Part shown: in pieces, positions 24,017-34,442 of the stretch
Layout of the letters: each line of letters starts with the position of its first letter
Position numbering within the stretch: position 1 is the stretch's first letter
NCBI RefSeq assembly: GCF_009389715.1
Contig: NC_052399.1
Coordinates: 29,149,146 to 29,213,145, forward strand
DNA from: Phoenix dactylifera
Taxonomy: Eukaryota; Streptophyta; Magnoliopsida; Arecales; Arecaceae
DNA: 64,000 bases
Direction of reading: 5' to 3'
Notes under the pieces: model-generated
Databases searched by the model: none
Told to the model about the DNA's origin: nothing
What the model saw: only the letters and a program-made list of their open reading frames with translations
Program-made: the position numbers and the translations under genes

Positions 24017-27000
24017 TCAAGATGGTAACGAAGATGCTAACTTGAGTTTGTGAACCAAATCCCGATGACGCCCTGGTGGATGAGCCTTCGTAAAAATATC
24101 AGCGAGCTGATCTGCAGAAGCAACATGTATCAACTGAAGAGTGCCTTGCTTGATATGATGCCGAATGAAGTGGCAATCTATCTCAATATGCTTTGTTCGC
24201 TCATGAAACACATCATTATGAGCAATTTGCATCGCACTTATATTATCACAATTGAGAGAGGAACCACTAGTCAGAGGAATACCCATATCATGGAGGAGCC
24301 ATCGAAGCCAGATGAATTCAGAAGTAGTATCTGCCAATGCACGATACTCAGCCTCTGTACTGGAGCGAGATACAACCGTTTGTTTCTTACTTTTCCAAGA
24401 AATGAGAGAAGAACCAAGCAAGAAACAATAGCCGGTGGTAGAACGACGATCTGTAGGGTCTCCAGCCCAATCAGCATCAGAATAGGCTTGAAGATCCAAG
24501 GTAGAGTGGGCTGAGAATAAAAGACCGTGGAACAATGTACCCTTAACATACCGGAGAATACGTAAGACTGCTGCATAGTGTGTAGAACGCGGTGCATGCA
24601 TAAACTGACTGACCAATGTGACTGCATAAGAGATATCTGGGCGTGTAACAGTCAGATAGATAAGACTACCAACCAACTGTCGATACAAAGTCGCATCTGT
24701 TAATGGTTCGCCATCAGTGGGAAGAAGCTTAACATTCATTTCCAGAGGACTTTCCACAGTCTTGCTATCTGTCAACCCAGCACGAGAGATCAGCTCAGAA
24801 GCATACTTAGCCTGGGAAAGGTAGTAGCCATCTGAGCTGGATGTCACCTCGAGACCAAGAAAGTAGCTAAGGGATCCTAAATCCTTCATCTCAAACTGTC
24901 GTCCAAGAAATTTTTGAAGTGCATGAATCCCTGAGATGTCATCTCCGGTAATAACCATATCATCCACATATAACAAGAGAAGAACAGTACCGGCCTCAGA
25001 TCGGCGAAGAAACAGTGCAGAATCATATGCACTAGGAGTGAAACCTTGCTGAGTAAGAACTGAACTAAACTTGGAGAACCAAGCGCGAGGAGACTGCTTG
25101 AGACCATAAAGCGCCTTTCGGAGGCGACAAACCTTTCCAGGAGGATGAGCAAGACCTGGAGGAGGCTGTAGATAAACTTCCTCAGCTAAATCACCATTGA
25201 GGAAGGCGTTTTTAACATCCATCTGATGCATCCTCCACCGCTTGACAGCTGCAACTGCAAGTAAAGAACGAAAAGTGGTAAGACGTGCTACCGGGGCAAA
25301 AGTCTCTTCATAGTCAATACCATACTCTTGAGTGAATCCTCGAGCCACCAAACGAGCCTTGTAGCGTTCTACTGAACCATCAGCATGCGTCTTGATCTTG
25401 TATACCCACTTGCATCCCACTGTAGTCTTTCCAGGAGGTAGGTCAGTCAGATCCCATGTATGAGTGGCATGGAGTGCTTGAAGTTCATCGGACATAGCCT
25501 TCTGCCAAAGAGGATTAGAGCTGGCCTCGCGGTAGTTACGAGGCTCATAGAGGGTAGCAAGAGTAAAAAAGCAATGATAGTCATTTAGATGAGATGGAGT
25601 GGATCGTACCCGACCAGAGCGACGGAGGGTAGTACTAGGGAGGGGTTCGGGCTCGGATGATCCAGTTGTGCTGATGGGATCAGTGGACGATCCAGCTTCG
25701 GTGGAGTCGGGCATGAAACGGTCTCTTGATGAGCTCTCATCACCTGCAACAGAAGAGGAATCTGGAAAGAAATCAATAGGAGGATTGTTGAAGACTGGGG
25801 AATATTGAGGAGAACCTGTGAAAAGAGGAGATATGCTGGTAAACATTTTGTGTTCCCAAAAGTGGACATGTCGAGATATACGAAGTCGTTTGGCTATGGG
25901 GTCATAACAACGATAACCTTTATGTCCGATGCCATAACCAAGGAAACAGCAAAGACGTGATCGTGGTCCAAGTTTAGTATGTTCATGTGAAGGAAGTAGA
26001 ACGAAGCAAGCACAACCAAATACTTTTAGGAAAGAGTAATCAGGAATTTTTTTATAAAGAACTTCATATGGTGATTTGTTTGAGATGATAGGAGAGGGTA
26101 CCCGATTGATGGTATAGGCTGCTGTAAGAGCAGCCTCTCCCCAAAAAGATTCAGGTAATGCCGCAGAAAGAAGAAAGGACCTGACAATATCTAAGATATG
26201 CCGATGTTTTCGTTCGGCACGACCATTTTGCTGAGAAGTATAAGGGCAAGAACGATGAGATAATGTTCCATCTTGTTTAAGTGCTTCCATAAATGAGGTA
26301 GAGGTATATTCCATGGCATTGTCGCTACGAAGAATTTTTATGGGCCGACCAAACTGAGTTTTAACCATCTGCTGAAAATCACGAAAAGTATCAAGCAATT
26401 CAGAACGATCACGTAAAAGATAGAGCCATGTATACCGTGAGTAGTCATCAATAAATATCACAAAATATTTTGATCCTCCCTTAGTGGTAACAGGAGCAGG
26501 TCCCCAAACATCAGAGTGTATCAAGTCAAAAGGTGCAGTAGAAAAAGAAATACTTTTATTAAAAGGTAAGGCATTTTGTTTTCCTAATTGACAAGAGACG
26601 CAATCAAAAGATTCAAAATTAACTTTTCCTAAATGACCATTTGAAGCCAAAAACTGAACACGAGACGGAGAAGCATGTCCTAACCGAGAATGCCAGAGAC
26701 TAGAGGATACAGCAGCGATTGATGGGATAAGACTAGAGTTAGGAACATGTAGTGATATGAGCTCAAACAAACGGCCAACTTTACGCCCGGTCCCAACGAG
26801 CTGACCCGTCTTCTGATCCTGCACATCACAACCTCTATCAGTAAAAGTTACTTTAAGGCCATGTTCCACAAGTTGACCAACAGACAGTAAGTTGAAAGAT
26901 AATTTCGGAACAAGATATGTATTAGGTAAAGACAGAATAGGAGTAGAGACAGAACCTACGTGGCTTACATCCATATGAGAGCCGTTAGCAGTGTAAATAA

Positions 27001-28126
27001 CAGGAACAGAGTTTAGGTTTGTGCTCAAGGAAATTAGGGATGAATCAGAGGTCATGTGATTGCAGCAGGCGGAGTCAATAAACCAGGAGGAGGGTTTACC
27101 TGAGATGGTAGAGAGGGCAGTGCGAGATAGAACCTGATGAACTATTGCCTCAATATCAGCTGTAGTAAGGGATGAAGTGGGTATAGAAGAAGAGGATGCA
27201 GAACCAGACGAATCAGTAGAAGCAACGGCCGCAAAACGGTGTGATGAGATCGTCTGGACTTTTTGAGCTGTCTTCGTCTCCTCAGCTTGTTTCTTCCTGC
27301 ACTCTGAGATCTTATGGCCTATTTTGCCACAATAGAAACACTGTTTCTGAAATTTACTAGTTTTTCCTTTGTCTGACTTTGAAGAGATAGCTGCAGCAAC
27401 TGGAACAGAAGCAGAGGAGATAAGGGGGGTAGGTAAAATACCAGCTGATGTGGCCATAACCATATCAGTAGAGATGCCTCGACGAGTAGTCTGACGAGTT
27501 TCCTCTGAAATGAGTTCAGTGAGGGCGACCTCCACAGTCGGTCGAGGAGATCGATGAAGTAGGGAAGCCCTGGTAGTCTCAAATTCGTCGCGAATGCCCA
27601 TCATAAGCTGAATAAATTGCCGACGATCTCTATATTCTTGAAATTTCTTAGCAGAGTCCTCATCTGTAAAATTAGGATCAGCCTGGGAAAGTTGATCCCA
27701 GAGACTGCTGATCTGTGAATGGAAATCAAGAATGGATTGACCAGATGCTTGACGCAACTGGTGAATCCTAGACTCCAACTGGAACTGAAGAGCCAAGTCA
27801 CTTGAACAATTGTAACGATTTGCCAGAAATTCCCATGCAAGCTTGGCATTTCGAAATTTTGGAAGAAGAGTTTGAATGGAAGGCGCAGATGTATTAATAA
27901 ACCAAGATAATATCTTACAGTGTGTACTCTCCCACTCCTCTCGTCGTTCTTCAAAATCAGCATCAGACTCTGTAAGACCCTGTGTAGGAGCCTTCCTGTC
28001 TCCGGTGACAAATCTCCATAATCTGCGCCCAATAAGAAAAACAGACATCTGTTGGGACCAAATGCTATAATTGGTCCCATTCAGTATGACCTCAATAGGG
28101 CGTGTAACATCAGTTGACAAGGCCAT
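24017..28126 (-). CDS. Copia Gag-Pol polyprotein, intact
   Basis: One frame of 1369 aa encodes all activities in copia order. Gag (UBN2 type) fills about residues 1-220 (LNGTNYSIWSQQM near the start). A CCHC zinc knuckle is at about 263-276 (CFYCGKIGHKISEC). The protease motif is DSACCNHMT at about 351, with DSA rather than the usual DSG/DTG. The HHCC zinc finger of integrase is at about 479-512, and the catalytic residues are D539, D602 and E638 with 35 residues between the last two. Reverse transcriptase lies at about 890-1130 with YVDDM at about 1054. RNase H is at about 1215-1345 (YSDADWAGD, SSTEAEYRALA). No stop or frameshift is visible. It ends 13 bases before the 3' LTR, overlapping the region before the PPT. 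Integrase before RT identifies copia, not gypsy. Confidence 0.98.
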   Translation of the reverse strand: MALSTDVTRPIEVILNGTNYSIWSQQMSVFLIGRRLWRFVTGDRKAPTQGLTESDADFEERREEWESTHCKILSWFINTSAPSIQTLLPKFRNAKLAWEFLANRYNCSSDLALQFQLESRIHQLRQASGQSILDFHSQISSLWDQLSQADPNFTDEDSAKKFQEYRDRRQFIQLMMGIRDEFETTRASLLHRSPRPTVEVALTELISEETRQTTRRGISTDMVMATSAGILPTPLISSASVPVAAAISSKSDKGKTSKFQKQCFYCGKIGHKISECRKKQAEETKTAQKVQTISSHRFAAVASTDSSGSASSSSIPTSSLTTADIEAIVHQVLSRTALSTISGKPSSWFIDSACCNHMTSDSSLISLSTNLNSVPVIYTANGSHMDVSHVGSVSTPILSLPNTYLVPKLSFNLLSVGQLVEHGLKVTFTDRGCDVQDQKTGQLVGTGRKVGRLFELISLHVPNSSLIPSIAAVSSSLWHSRLGHASPSRVQFLASNGHLGKVNFESFDCVSCQLGKQNALPFNKSISFSTAPFDLIHSDVWGPAPVTTKGGSKYFVIFIDDYSRYTWLYLLRDRSELLDTFRDFQQMVKTQFGRPIKILRSDNAMEYTSTSFMEALKQDGTLSHRSCPYTSQQNGRAERKHRHILDIVRSFLLSAALPESFWGEAALTAAYTINRVPSPIISNKSPYEVLYKKIPDYSFLKVFGCACFVLLPSHEHTKLGPRSRLCCFLGYGIGHKGYRCYDPIAKRLRISRHVHFWEHKMFTSISPLFTGSPQYSPVFNNPPIDFFPDSSSVAGDESSSRDRFMPDSTEAGSSTDPISTTGSSEPEPLPSTTLRRSGRVRSTPSHLNDYHCFFTLATLYEPRNYREASSNPLWQKAMSDELQALHATHTWDLTDLPPGKTTVGCKWVYKIKTHADGSVERYKARLVARGFTQEYGIDYEETFAPVARLTTFRSLLAVAAVKRWRMHQMDVKNAFLNGDLAEEVYLQPPPGLAHPPGKVCRLRKALYGLKQSPRAWFSKFSSVLTQQGFTPSAYDSALFLRRSEAGTVLLLLYVDDMVITGDDISGIHALQKFLGRQFEMKDLGSLSYFLGLEVTSSSDGYYLSQAKYASELISRAGLTDSKTVESPLEMNVKLLPTDGEPLTDATLYRQLVGSLIYLTVTRPDISYAVTLVSQFMHAPRSTHYAAVLRILRYVKGTLFHGLLFSAHSTLDLQAYSDADWAGDPTDRRSTTGYCFLLGSSLISWKSKKQTVVSRSSTEAEYRALADTTSEFIWLRWLLHDMGIPLTSGSSLNCDNISAMQIAHNDVFHERTKHIEIDCHFIRHHIKQGTLQLIHVASADQLADIFTKAHPPGRHRDLVHKLKLASSLPS

Positions 28127-28136
28127 GAATGAAATC

Positions 28137-28200
28137 TACTTCTTCTTCTTCTTCTTCTTCTTCTTTTTTTTGTTGTTTTTTTTTTTTTTTTTTTTTTTTG
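28137..28200 (-). repeat. (GAA)n and poly-A tract in the copia leader
   Basis: On the + strand a run of CTT repeats passes into a long T run (28166-28199), with one G interruption near 28171. On the element strand this is poly-A then GAA repeats just before the Gag start codon at 28126. Confidence 0.9.
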
Positions 28201-28445
28201 TGTCACGTCTCTGTAGCTTTAGCTAGCTGCCCAGATGACAGGTGACCAAACCCTTACGCCGCTTTCAACTTTCAACCTCCCTTGTCACACTTCTTTCACC
28301 AGACTTCAGAGAGAGCTCCTCTGCTTTTGTGCCACAGAGATGAAGGAAACCAAGGCGGAGAGGAGGTTGAAGAGAAACCCAAAGCGGAGAATAGGGTATT
28401 TTACCTGACAGCGGAGAAGAGAAAAGAAGCCGGAAGGGCGGAGGC

Positions 28446-28625
28446 GGCCGGAAGGGCGGAGGCCCAAAGAAGAAGCCGGTATCCCGGTCGGTCAAGGCCG
28501 GCCTCCAGTTCCCGGTCGGCCGGATCGGTCGTTACCTCAAGAAAGGCCGCTACTCCCAGCGCGTCGGCACCGGCGCGCCCGTCTACCTCGCCGCCGTCCT
28601 CGAGTACCTCGCCACCGTCCTATAG
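28446..28625 (+). pseudogene. Captured histone H2A gene fragment inside the copia leader
   Basis: The + strand frame encodes 59 codons and then TAG at 28623-28625. The peptide starts [17 protein letters not shown] and continues [20 protein letters not shown] and [16 protein letters not shown], which is the N-terminal tail and first helices of plant histone H2A, including the near-invariant AGLQFPVGR. After LEYLA it departs from H2A and stops, so the rest of the histone fold is missing. A 5' extra copy of RKGGG (from 28431) comes from a short tandem duplication. It is GC-rich (third positions mostly G or C), unlike the AT-rich element around it. It lies between PBS (28685-28696) and the gag start, antisense to the element. 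It has no start codon in frame with a histone-like beginning, so it is not a working H2A gene. Confidence 0.93.
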
Positions 28626-28684
28626 AAGAAGACTGGAGAAGAGGGGAGAGGGAAAGAGGCTCTCGTAGAGCTAGAGAAGGTGAG

Positions 28685-28696
28685 GCTCTGATACCA
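28685..28696 (-). other. Copia primer-binding site for initiator tRNA-Met
   Basis: On the element strand TGGTATCAGAGC directly follows the 5' LTR end at 28697. It is the complement of the 3' end of initiator tRNA-Met and the standard copia PBS. Confidence 0.95.
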
Positions 28697-28914
28697 TGTT
28701 GAGAGAGAGATGAAGAGGATAGAGAAACAAGGAAGAAAAGCATATGCTTGTATACTTCTTCATTCTCAGAACAGTGTCATAGCCCTCTCTTTTATAGATG
28801 AGGGTGGCTGTGTACAAGTAAGGTACAGCCAAGATACAGCTACTATACAGCTACAAGACAAGACAAGTCACACTCCTATATAGCTATAGGACAAGACAAA
28901 TCATACAGCTAACA
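28697..28914 (-). repeat. Copia 5' LTR (218 bp)
   Basis: Same ends as the other LTR and one substitution at 28830. It is followed by the right target duplication AATAG at 28915-28919. Confidence 0.97.
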
Positions 28915-28919
28915 AATAG

Positions 28920-29701
28920 CCACAAATTCGATGTACGTGTAGATATGGTCAAGGTGAAATGATAACTCTCTTCTTCTTCTTCTTCTTCTTCTTTCCTCAT
29001 TCATCTGCAGACATTTCAATAATGATTTAAAGCAGCAAAGGGTTAAAGGTTGTTACTTGCCAATAATGTGAATAATGGTGGGCTATGTCCATATAATCAT
29101 GTTGTAAAAATTATGTTACATTGACATTCATGGTTTTTATACTATCATTTGTGCTAATTTGTGCATATGGTCATATATTATTTTTAGGGGGTTTTGCAGT
29201 GAAGGCCCATAATTTTTTTTTTCTTTTATGCAGAAACTCTGTTCTGAATTTTACTTGACCATTAAACCTATCCCTCATAACTACTTACAAGGACTATTTT
29301 AAGTGGGCGTGGACTTGTATTATGTGGGTCAATCTAAGGATAGGGACATCATGGTCCAACAAAGTCTAAATTGGACTGTCTCTCCAAACAACAACAACAA
29401 TATTTGGAGGAGAAGAAACACAAATTCATGCTTGCATACGCAAACCTATCATTGTAATTATCGACTTAATATTCTAATTTTATGTAATAATTTATTAGAA
29501 TTTTCTATATCATATGAATAGGAATATAAAAAGAAAACAGAAAATATTAATATTTCAATAACTGATTACCATAGACAAACCCAATGAGAAAAGTTGTTTG
29601 CGCCATTGATATGACTCGGCCTAGGATATTAGCAAGAACAATGCAAAAGGAATTCCTTAGGCTTTGCAAACATACCAGTCACAGTGAAGCTTTGTATGGT
29701 A
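28920..29701. other. Intergenic DNA 3' of the DRO1-like gene
   Basis: A CTT-repeat microsatellite lies at about 28969-28994. The right part should contain the 3' UTR of the minus-strand DRO1-like gene. No other gene is seen. Confidence 0.5.
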
Positions 29702-32552
29702 TTACATCTCTAGGACAATGTCTGACAAGAAAGAAAAACATCAATTAATGCCTTCTTAAACATGCATGAGTGCATGATATTCTATATAAATTCATAAACT
29801 TACATTCTGAGTCTGTCTTGACCCATTTGCCACCATCCTTTTCTTCCTCATGCATCTTGTCCTCAGCATGTGTTCTCTCCTCCTGTTTCTTCTCCAAGTG
29901 CTTCGGTTTTGATGTTGAATTAGAATTTTGAGGATGTATTTTCTTGTGAAGCATAGTCTTCAGCAGCTATAGGAATCAAAATAGAGAAGGTAGAATAAAA
30001 AATCTCATCAGGCAATTAAATCTAAAATAATACACCAACATGTATTTGTTATGTGTTCACACATGTAATACCTTCTCTATTTTTGACTCAGGAAATGGAT
30101 CCCTTAAGTTACGAGCCGGACCGAAGCCACTCTTGCAAACAAACATCTTCTTGAGGAGAAATGAGATTGATTTTTTCTTAATTGCACCTCTAGGGTCTGC
30201 TAACAAATTTTTGGCTCTGTTCAAGATGATCTTGCTATTTGGCGAGAGATCACAATTGTCTTCATCATCGAAACCATCGCAGAACTCTAGGCAAGATGTC
30301 CGATCAATATCCAAGCTTGATGAATGATTTAGAAATCGATTTAATGGGAGATTACCTTTTCCCCATTCCATCTCTGATTCATCAGTTCTAGACTTGGGCT
30401 CGGCTGCAAGTAGTTTAGCTAATTCCTTCTGAAATTTAATCACTTCTTCTAGCAGAAGGTCCGGTTGATCTTGCAGAGTATACAAGCTCTTTGAGGAATC
30501 ATATGTTGCTGTATCTTCCTCCAACTCACTGTTACCAAATGTCCCGATGGCGAGTAACGCTTGGGGCCAGTCACTGAATTCGTCTTTATGAGTATCAGGC
30601 ATGGTGGTATCTAAAGAAGTACCACAGAATTAGAATGCAAGTAATTGCAGGACTGAAAAAACTTAGAACTATTCATTTTGTTGACAAGGTCTGAATTTTT
30701 TCTTTACTGACAGACGCAATGTATTTTTCAAACTCTTGCGACTCTAATTAAGGACCTCCCACTACTATAGATTTATAGATTCATGCCATGTTCCACTCTA
30801 ATCACAAGAACAATTACTTATTCTCCAATATATAATATGTCATCTGCAAAAGTTTAGCATTCTTTGTTGTTTAAATCCATAAACTAAGACATCTCTTCCC
30901 CTATTGGCCAAACAGGATTTGATGTTCAAGGAAAGGTAGGATGACTAATATAATACATCAGACTTTCTTTGACATGATCTGGGTTCTGGACCATAGCAAA
31001 GATCTTAGTTCAATGTCCATGGTCTACCACCGTTGACATTAGATCAATCCATCTCGACAACATCACAGTAGTTACCAACCAACCAACAACTTTTCTCATG
31101 TAAAACTTTGAAGATATTAAGAAAATAAGGATATGTATCTATAACTTCAATCTTTCCACTAAAACTTTATCACAGGAAAAGTTTCATTGAAGTATTTAGC
31201 TCAGCTGTCTAACAGAAAAGTTTTCATGACCTTGAAGTTTTAAATTCAGGTTCACTCCGATCCATCTGACTAGAAAATAGAGTTTAATTTGGATTATGTT
31301 CCAATTTTACTCATCTACTGGAAGTTTGGAACTCTTTTAAAGTTCTTGCTTTGTCACGTCAGTAGTGTTACATGGGGATTCTCTTTTAATTATGAATAGT
31401 TCATATTTTGATATTTGTTACCACTAAAACTTTAATAGTTTTATATGAAGAGGTAAAAGAATGCAGAAAAATGATCCACTAAGCTCAAATTCTAGAAGAG
31501 AAAACACGCCACTTAAGAACAAATAATATATAGATGAACTTCAAGGCTAAATGGAAGATCTTCCTTCTTCTTTATTTGAGAAAATAAATGCAAATTCTTT
31601 TGTTGCCATGTAGGTCATGAAAAACATGTAATTTATATGGTCTCCTTACCATTCTAGAAGAGAAAGCTTAACGTCAGCTATTTGTTGCAGTCATTAGACT
31701 GATATTTTCCAAACTTAGCCCCAAATACACCAGTTTGTGTGCAAGCGAAAATAAGAACAGATAACAAGCTCAATGCACTGATACTTATCTTGCTTCCATA
31801 GCCCAGTGACATGATCAAAATTGAAATAGAAATTTATCGTTATTGTTTGCTACCAAAACATGAAAATATCCACCATCTTTCTGAGATAAAAATTGCTGTT
31901 AGTTTTACTTTAAAACTCATTTGAAATAATCAAAAAATCAACAGATACCTAACTCATGTCTACTCTTTTCATTGCAACGCAAAATACCTTCATTTAAAAG
32001 TTCGCAATTCACTGCTGATAATAGAAAAACGAACTCAGAATCCACTGTTGGTCGAAAAGCTAGCCATCTGACAAATTAGCCCACTCATCATTAGCAGGAA
32101 AAAACTCATCAATAGAAAACAAAGACGCAACTCTTTTCAAGTTAACATCTTTCTAATGGTATCAAAAATAAAAAAATAAAAAAAAAACCACAAGAAAGTA
32201 TCAGAATGCAGACAGATCGAGTTGTGATGAAACCAATGAATGAAAAAGGATTACTCATTGGCGGATGCATGCCAATCAATGCCTATTTTTAAGTCTAAAC
32301 AAACTCCATGAAAATTATATGGAGGATAAGCTTACGACGAGCTGAACTTGACCCAACATCAACTTTATTCTTCTTTTGTCTCCCAACGAATTTGTTTTGC
32401 ACCCAGTTCAAAATCTGTAGGCAGTGAAAACCAAAAAGAGACACCTTGAAGACACAAATAACAAAAGAAATAAAGAATATCAGTCAAACAACTCTCATAT
32501 TCATCGTCCTAGCTCGGTGCCAGTATTAAGTTCCCTCAGTACTCACCCTCAT
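29702..32552 (-). CDS. DRO1: DRO1-like LAZY/IGT-family protein
   Basis: Five coding exons on the minus strand: 32552-32547 (6 nt), 32414-32336, 30610-30072, 29966-29804 and 29721-29702 (20 nt), in phase to about 268 aa. Motifs in order: MRILNWVQNKFVGRQ at the N-terminus (domain I), DWPQALLAIGTFG (the IGT box), PLDRFL-like PLNRFLNHSSSLDIDR, KKSISFLLKKMFVCKSGFGP, LLKTMLHKKIHPQN, and the C-terminal WVKTDSEYIVLEM. This order and the last motif fit DRO1/LAZY4-type members, which act at the plasma membrane and redirect auxin for gravity-set angles of roots and branches. The 6-nt first and 20-nt last coding exons also fit this family as I recall it. The main exon donor is GAGAAG|GTATTA; all acceptors end in AG. 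Family length is about 250-270 aa. Which LAZY paralogue is inferred from the C-terminus. Confidence 0.93.
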
Positions 32553-33930
32553 AGTTCCCCACAGGGCTTGTGATGTCTACGGGAGGAGGGAGGGAGGGAG
32601 AGGATGTCTTGTGAAAAGAAGGAGCACAGGTAGTTATCAGGAATTCAAGATCCTTAAGCTGGTGGGAGCTTTAATTGGGAGGGTTAAATAGACTGTTGGT
32701 GATAAGTGAAACTCCGGAATTCCATGGTGGCTATAGCTAATAGGCACTACTGGCTCCTGAGATCCAAGTTCCAACACACAGGGACTTTGCCAGTGGGTTT
32801 TGGAGCCTTCCTAAACTAGTATACTCATAATTTGTGGAATGTCCCATACTTTCCAAGATATTGTGAAGAATTTATTTGCAATGTGTATCAACTTTATTCA
32901 CCTGTATTCTACTAAAGTTTTTTTTTTCCAATGTAAAACCTTATCTAGAATCTCTTTTTAGTGTTTCTTTATGGCTTTGTGCACAGAGCTATTCCATAAT
33001 AAGCCCACTTTTGGCTGTCAGGTTCCAACTATTTTCTTAATTTTTTTAAAGTCCGAGGCCCATGCAAAGTTCTGCCTGCTGCTTTTCTAACATTATTTTG
33101 TTCATTCCTTTTTCTTTTTCTTTTTTTTTTAAAAAAAATTGATCTCTCTCCCTAGAATAACTTCACCATCTCACTTGTTTCTTGGTCATTCTAACTTGAA
33201 ATATCGACGTCCTGATGCATGACTTTGAATTCTATGCAAAGTAAAAAATGATTCCAATAGCTTGTATGTATGTGTGTGTGTGTGTGTGTAGAAGCCTTCA
33301 GAATGACCATCCATATCATCAATCATCCCATAGCTACAATTTTGATCTCCTTCGGAACTGTTAATACCTGCCATGTGCCCAATCTGTAGGAAATTCCTTC
33401 AGCTTGACCCATTGAGGACCCACTGCCTTGGTACAAAGCTTCAGGTATAAGTACACCCTAACACAAGTGCCATCAGATACTCGTAACTAATCTGATATTA
33501 TTAGTGTGAGATCTTAGTTGGCCTGTTTTTACAACTAGGCCTCCCTGCTCAATGATCTTTTTGACTCTGGTGCCTTTCACAAGACCATATCATTTTTGGA
33601 AAGTATGGAGTTCTGATGGAAATAGAAGTGATGAATAGTGCAAAGTTGCGTACAGTTGCATGTATATGAAATATATAGTGATAATTACTTTTTTCGAGGA
33701 CAGATGTGCTATCTAGCCTATCACATATGGCTAGATAGGAACACCTGAATCTTCGAGGATAGGAGAGTACACCCGAAGATAATGGTGGACAAAGCTTTAC
33801 TTCATACAATGGAGATCATCAGCATCGTTGTGCCTAGGATGGTTAGGGATATTCGGGACTCCCACTCAGCTTTTATAGCGACCAGAGTTGCTTTCGTCTC
33901 CTATGAGCTCCCACCCCTAGTTTTTTTAAG
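32553..33930. other. Upstream region of the DRO1-like gene
   Basis: Contains the 5' UTR and promoter of the minus-strand gene. Near 32580-32610 a GGGAGG repeat occurs, which on the gene strand is a CCTCCC-rich leader. A TG microsatellite is at 33270-33289. No other gene is seen. Confidence 0.5.
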
Positions 33931-34425
33931 ATAAACTTCGACGATAGTGTTATTGAGGGAGTAGGCAAGGGGGGCATGGGCTTTGTTATCAGATACTACA
34001 ATGCCAGACTTGTGGTGGCTGGAGGTCGGCGGATCTTCGATGCTACTGTTATTGGAGTTGAGATTAGAGCTGTGTGGGAGGGCATCTCCTATGCAATGTT
34101 TGTTCTAGATGCGGGCTGCATTCACCTTGAAGGAGACTCGGTCACGGTGATCAAGTGGGTTCGATGTCGGCAAAGCGATGCTAGCAGATAATCACTGCTC
34201 CATGACATACTAAGTCTAGCGAGATGGTGTGGCTTCTTCTAGGCTATTTATGCCTACCGGAAGGCGAGCAATGCTGCCGACTGGGTTGCCTCATTTGCGG
34301 CTCATCATGCTAGAAAGTTCTTTTGGGAGAACCAACCATATATTCCTTCTATTCGCCAGCTTCTCTTTTCTGATTTTGATGACTGCACTCATGCACGTTT
34401 TTTTATGAGGCACCATGCCAAATAA
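33931..34425 (+). pseudogene. LINE-type RNase H (RVT_3) remnant
   Basis: A frame with two internal stops (at 34189-34191 and near 34238-34240) encodes an RNase H-like domain: INFDDSVIEGVGKGGMGFVI, EIRAVWEGISYAM, HLEGDSVTVIKW, then AADWVASFAAHHARKF and a stop at 34423-34425. The D, E, D, D catalytic positions of RNase H are visible. Such domains sit at the C-terminus of plant L1-type LINE ORF2 proteins. A TAATAATAA tail follows at 34421-34442, as is common at LINE 3' ends. No reverse transcriptase part was seen upstream, so it is 5'-truncated and inactive. Confidence 0.8.
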
Positions 34426-34442
34426 TAGTAATAATAATAATT

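Larger units (their letters stand above)
23781..28919 (-). mobile_element. Complete young Ty1/copia retrotransposon
   Basis: The element spans 23786-28914 (5129 bp) on the minus strand and is flanked by AATAG at 23781-23785 and 28915-28919. The two 218-bp LTRs differ at one base (T at 23919, C at 28830), so insertion was recent. It has a PBS directly beside the 5' LTR, a PPT directly beside the 3' LTR and one uninterrupted gag-pol frame, so nothing needed for autonomous transposition is visibly missing. The leader of about 560 bp is long and contains a GAA/poly-A-type tract next to the gag start and a histone H2A fragment in antisense. Confidence 0.98.

Noticed and set aside
28282..28668. Long + strand open frame through the copia leader
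   Set aside because: It is in a different frame from the H2A-like sequence and is rich in Ser, Pro and Arg because of GC-rich sequence; no family signal.
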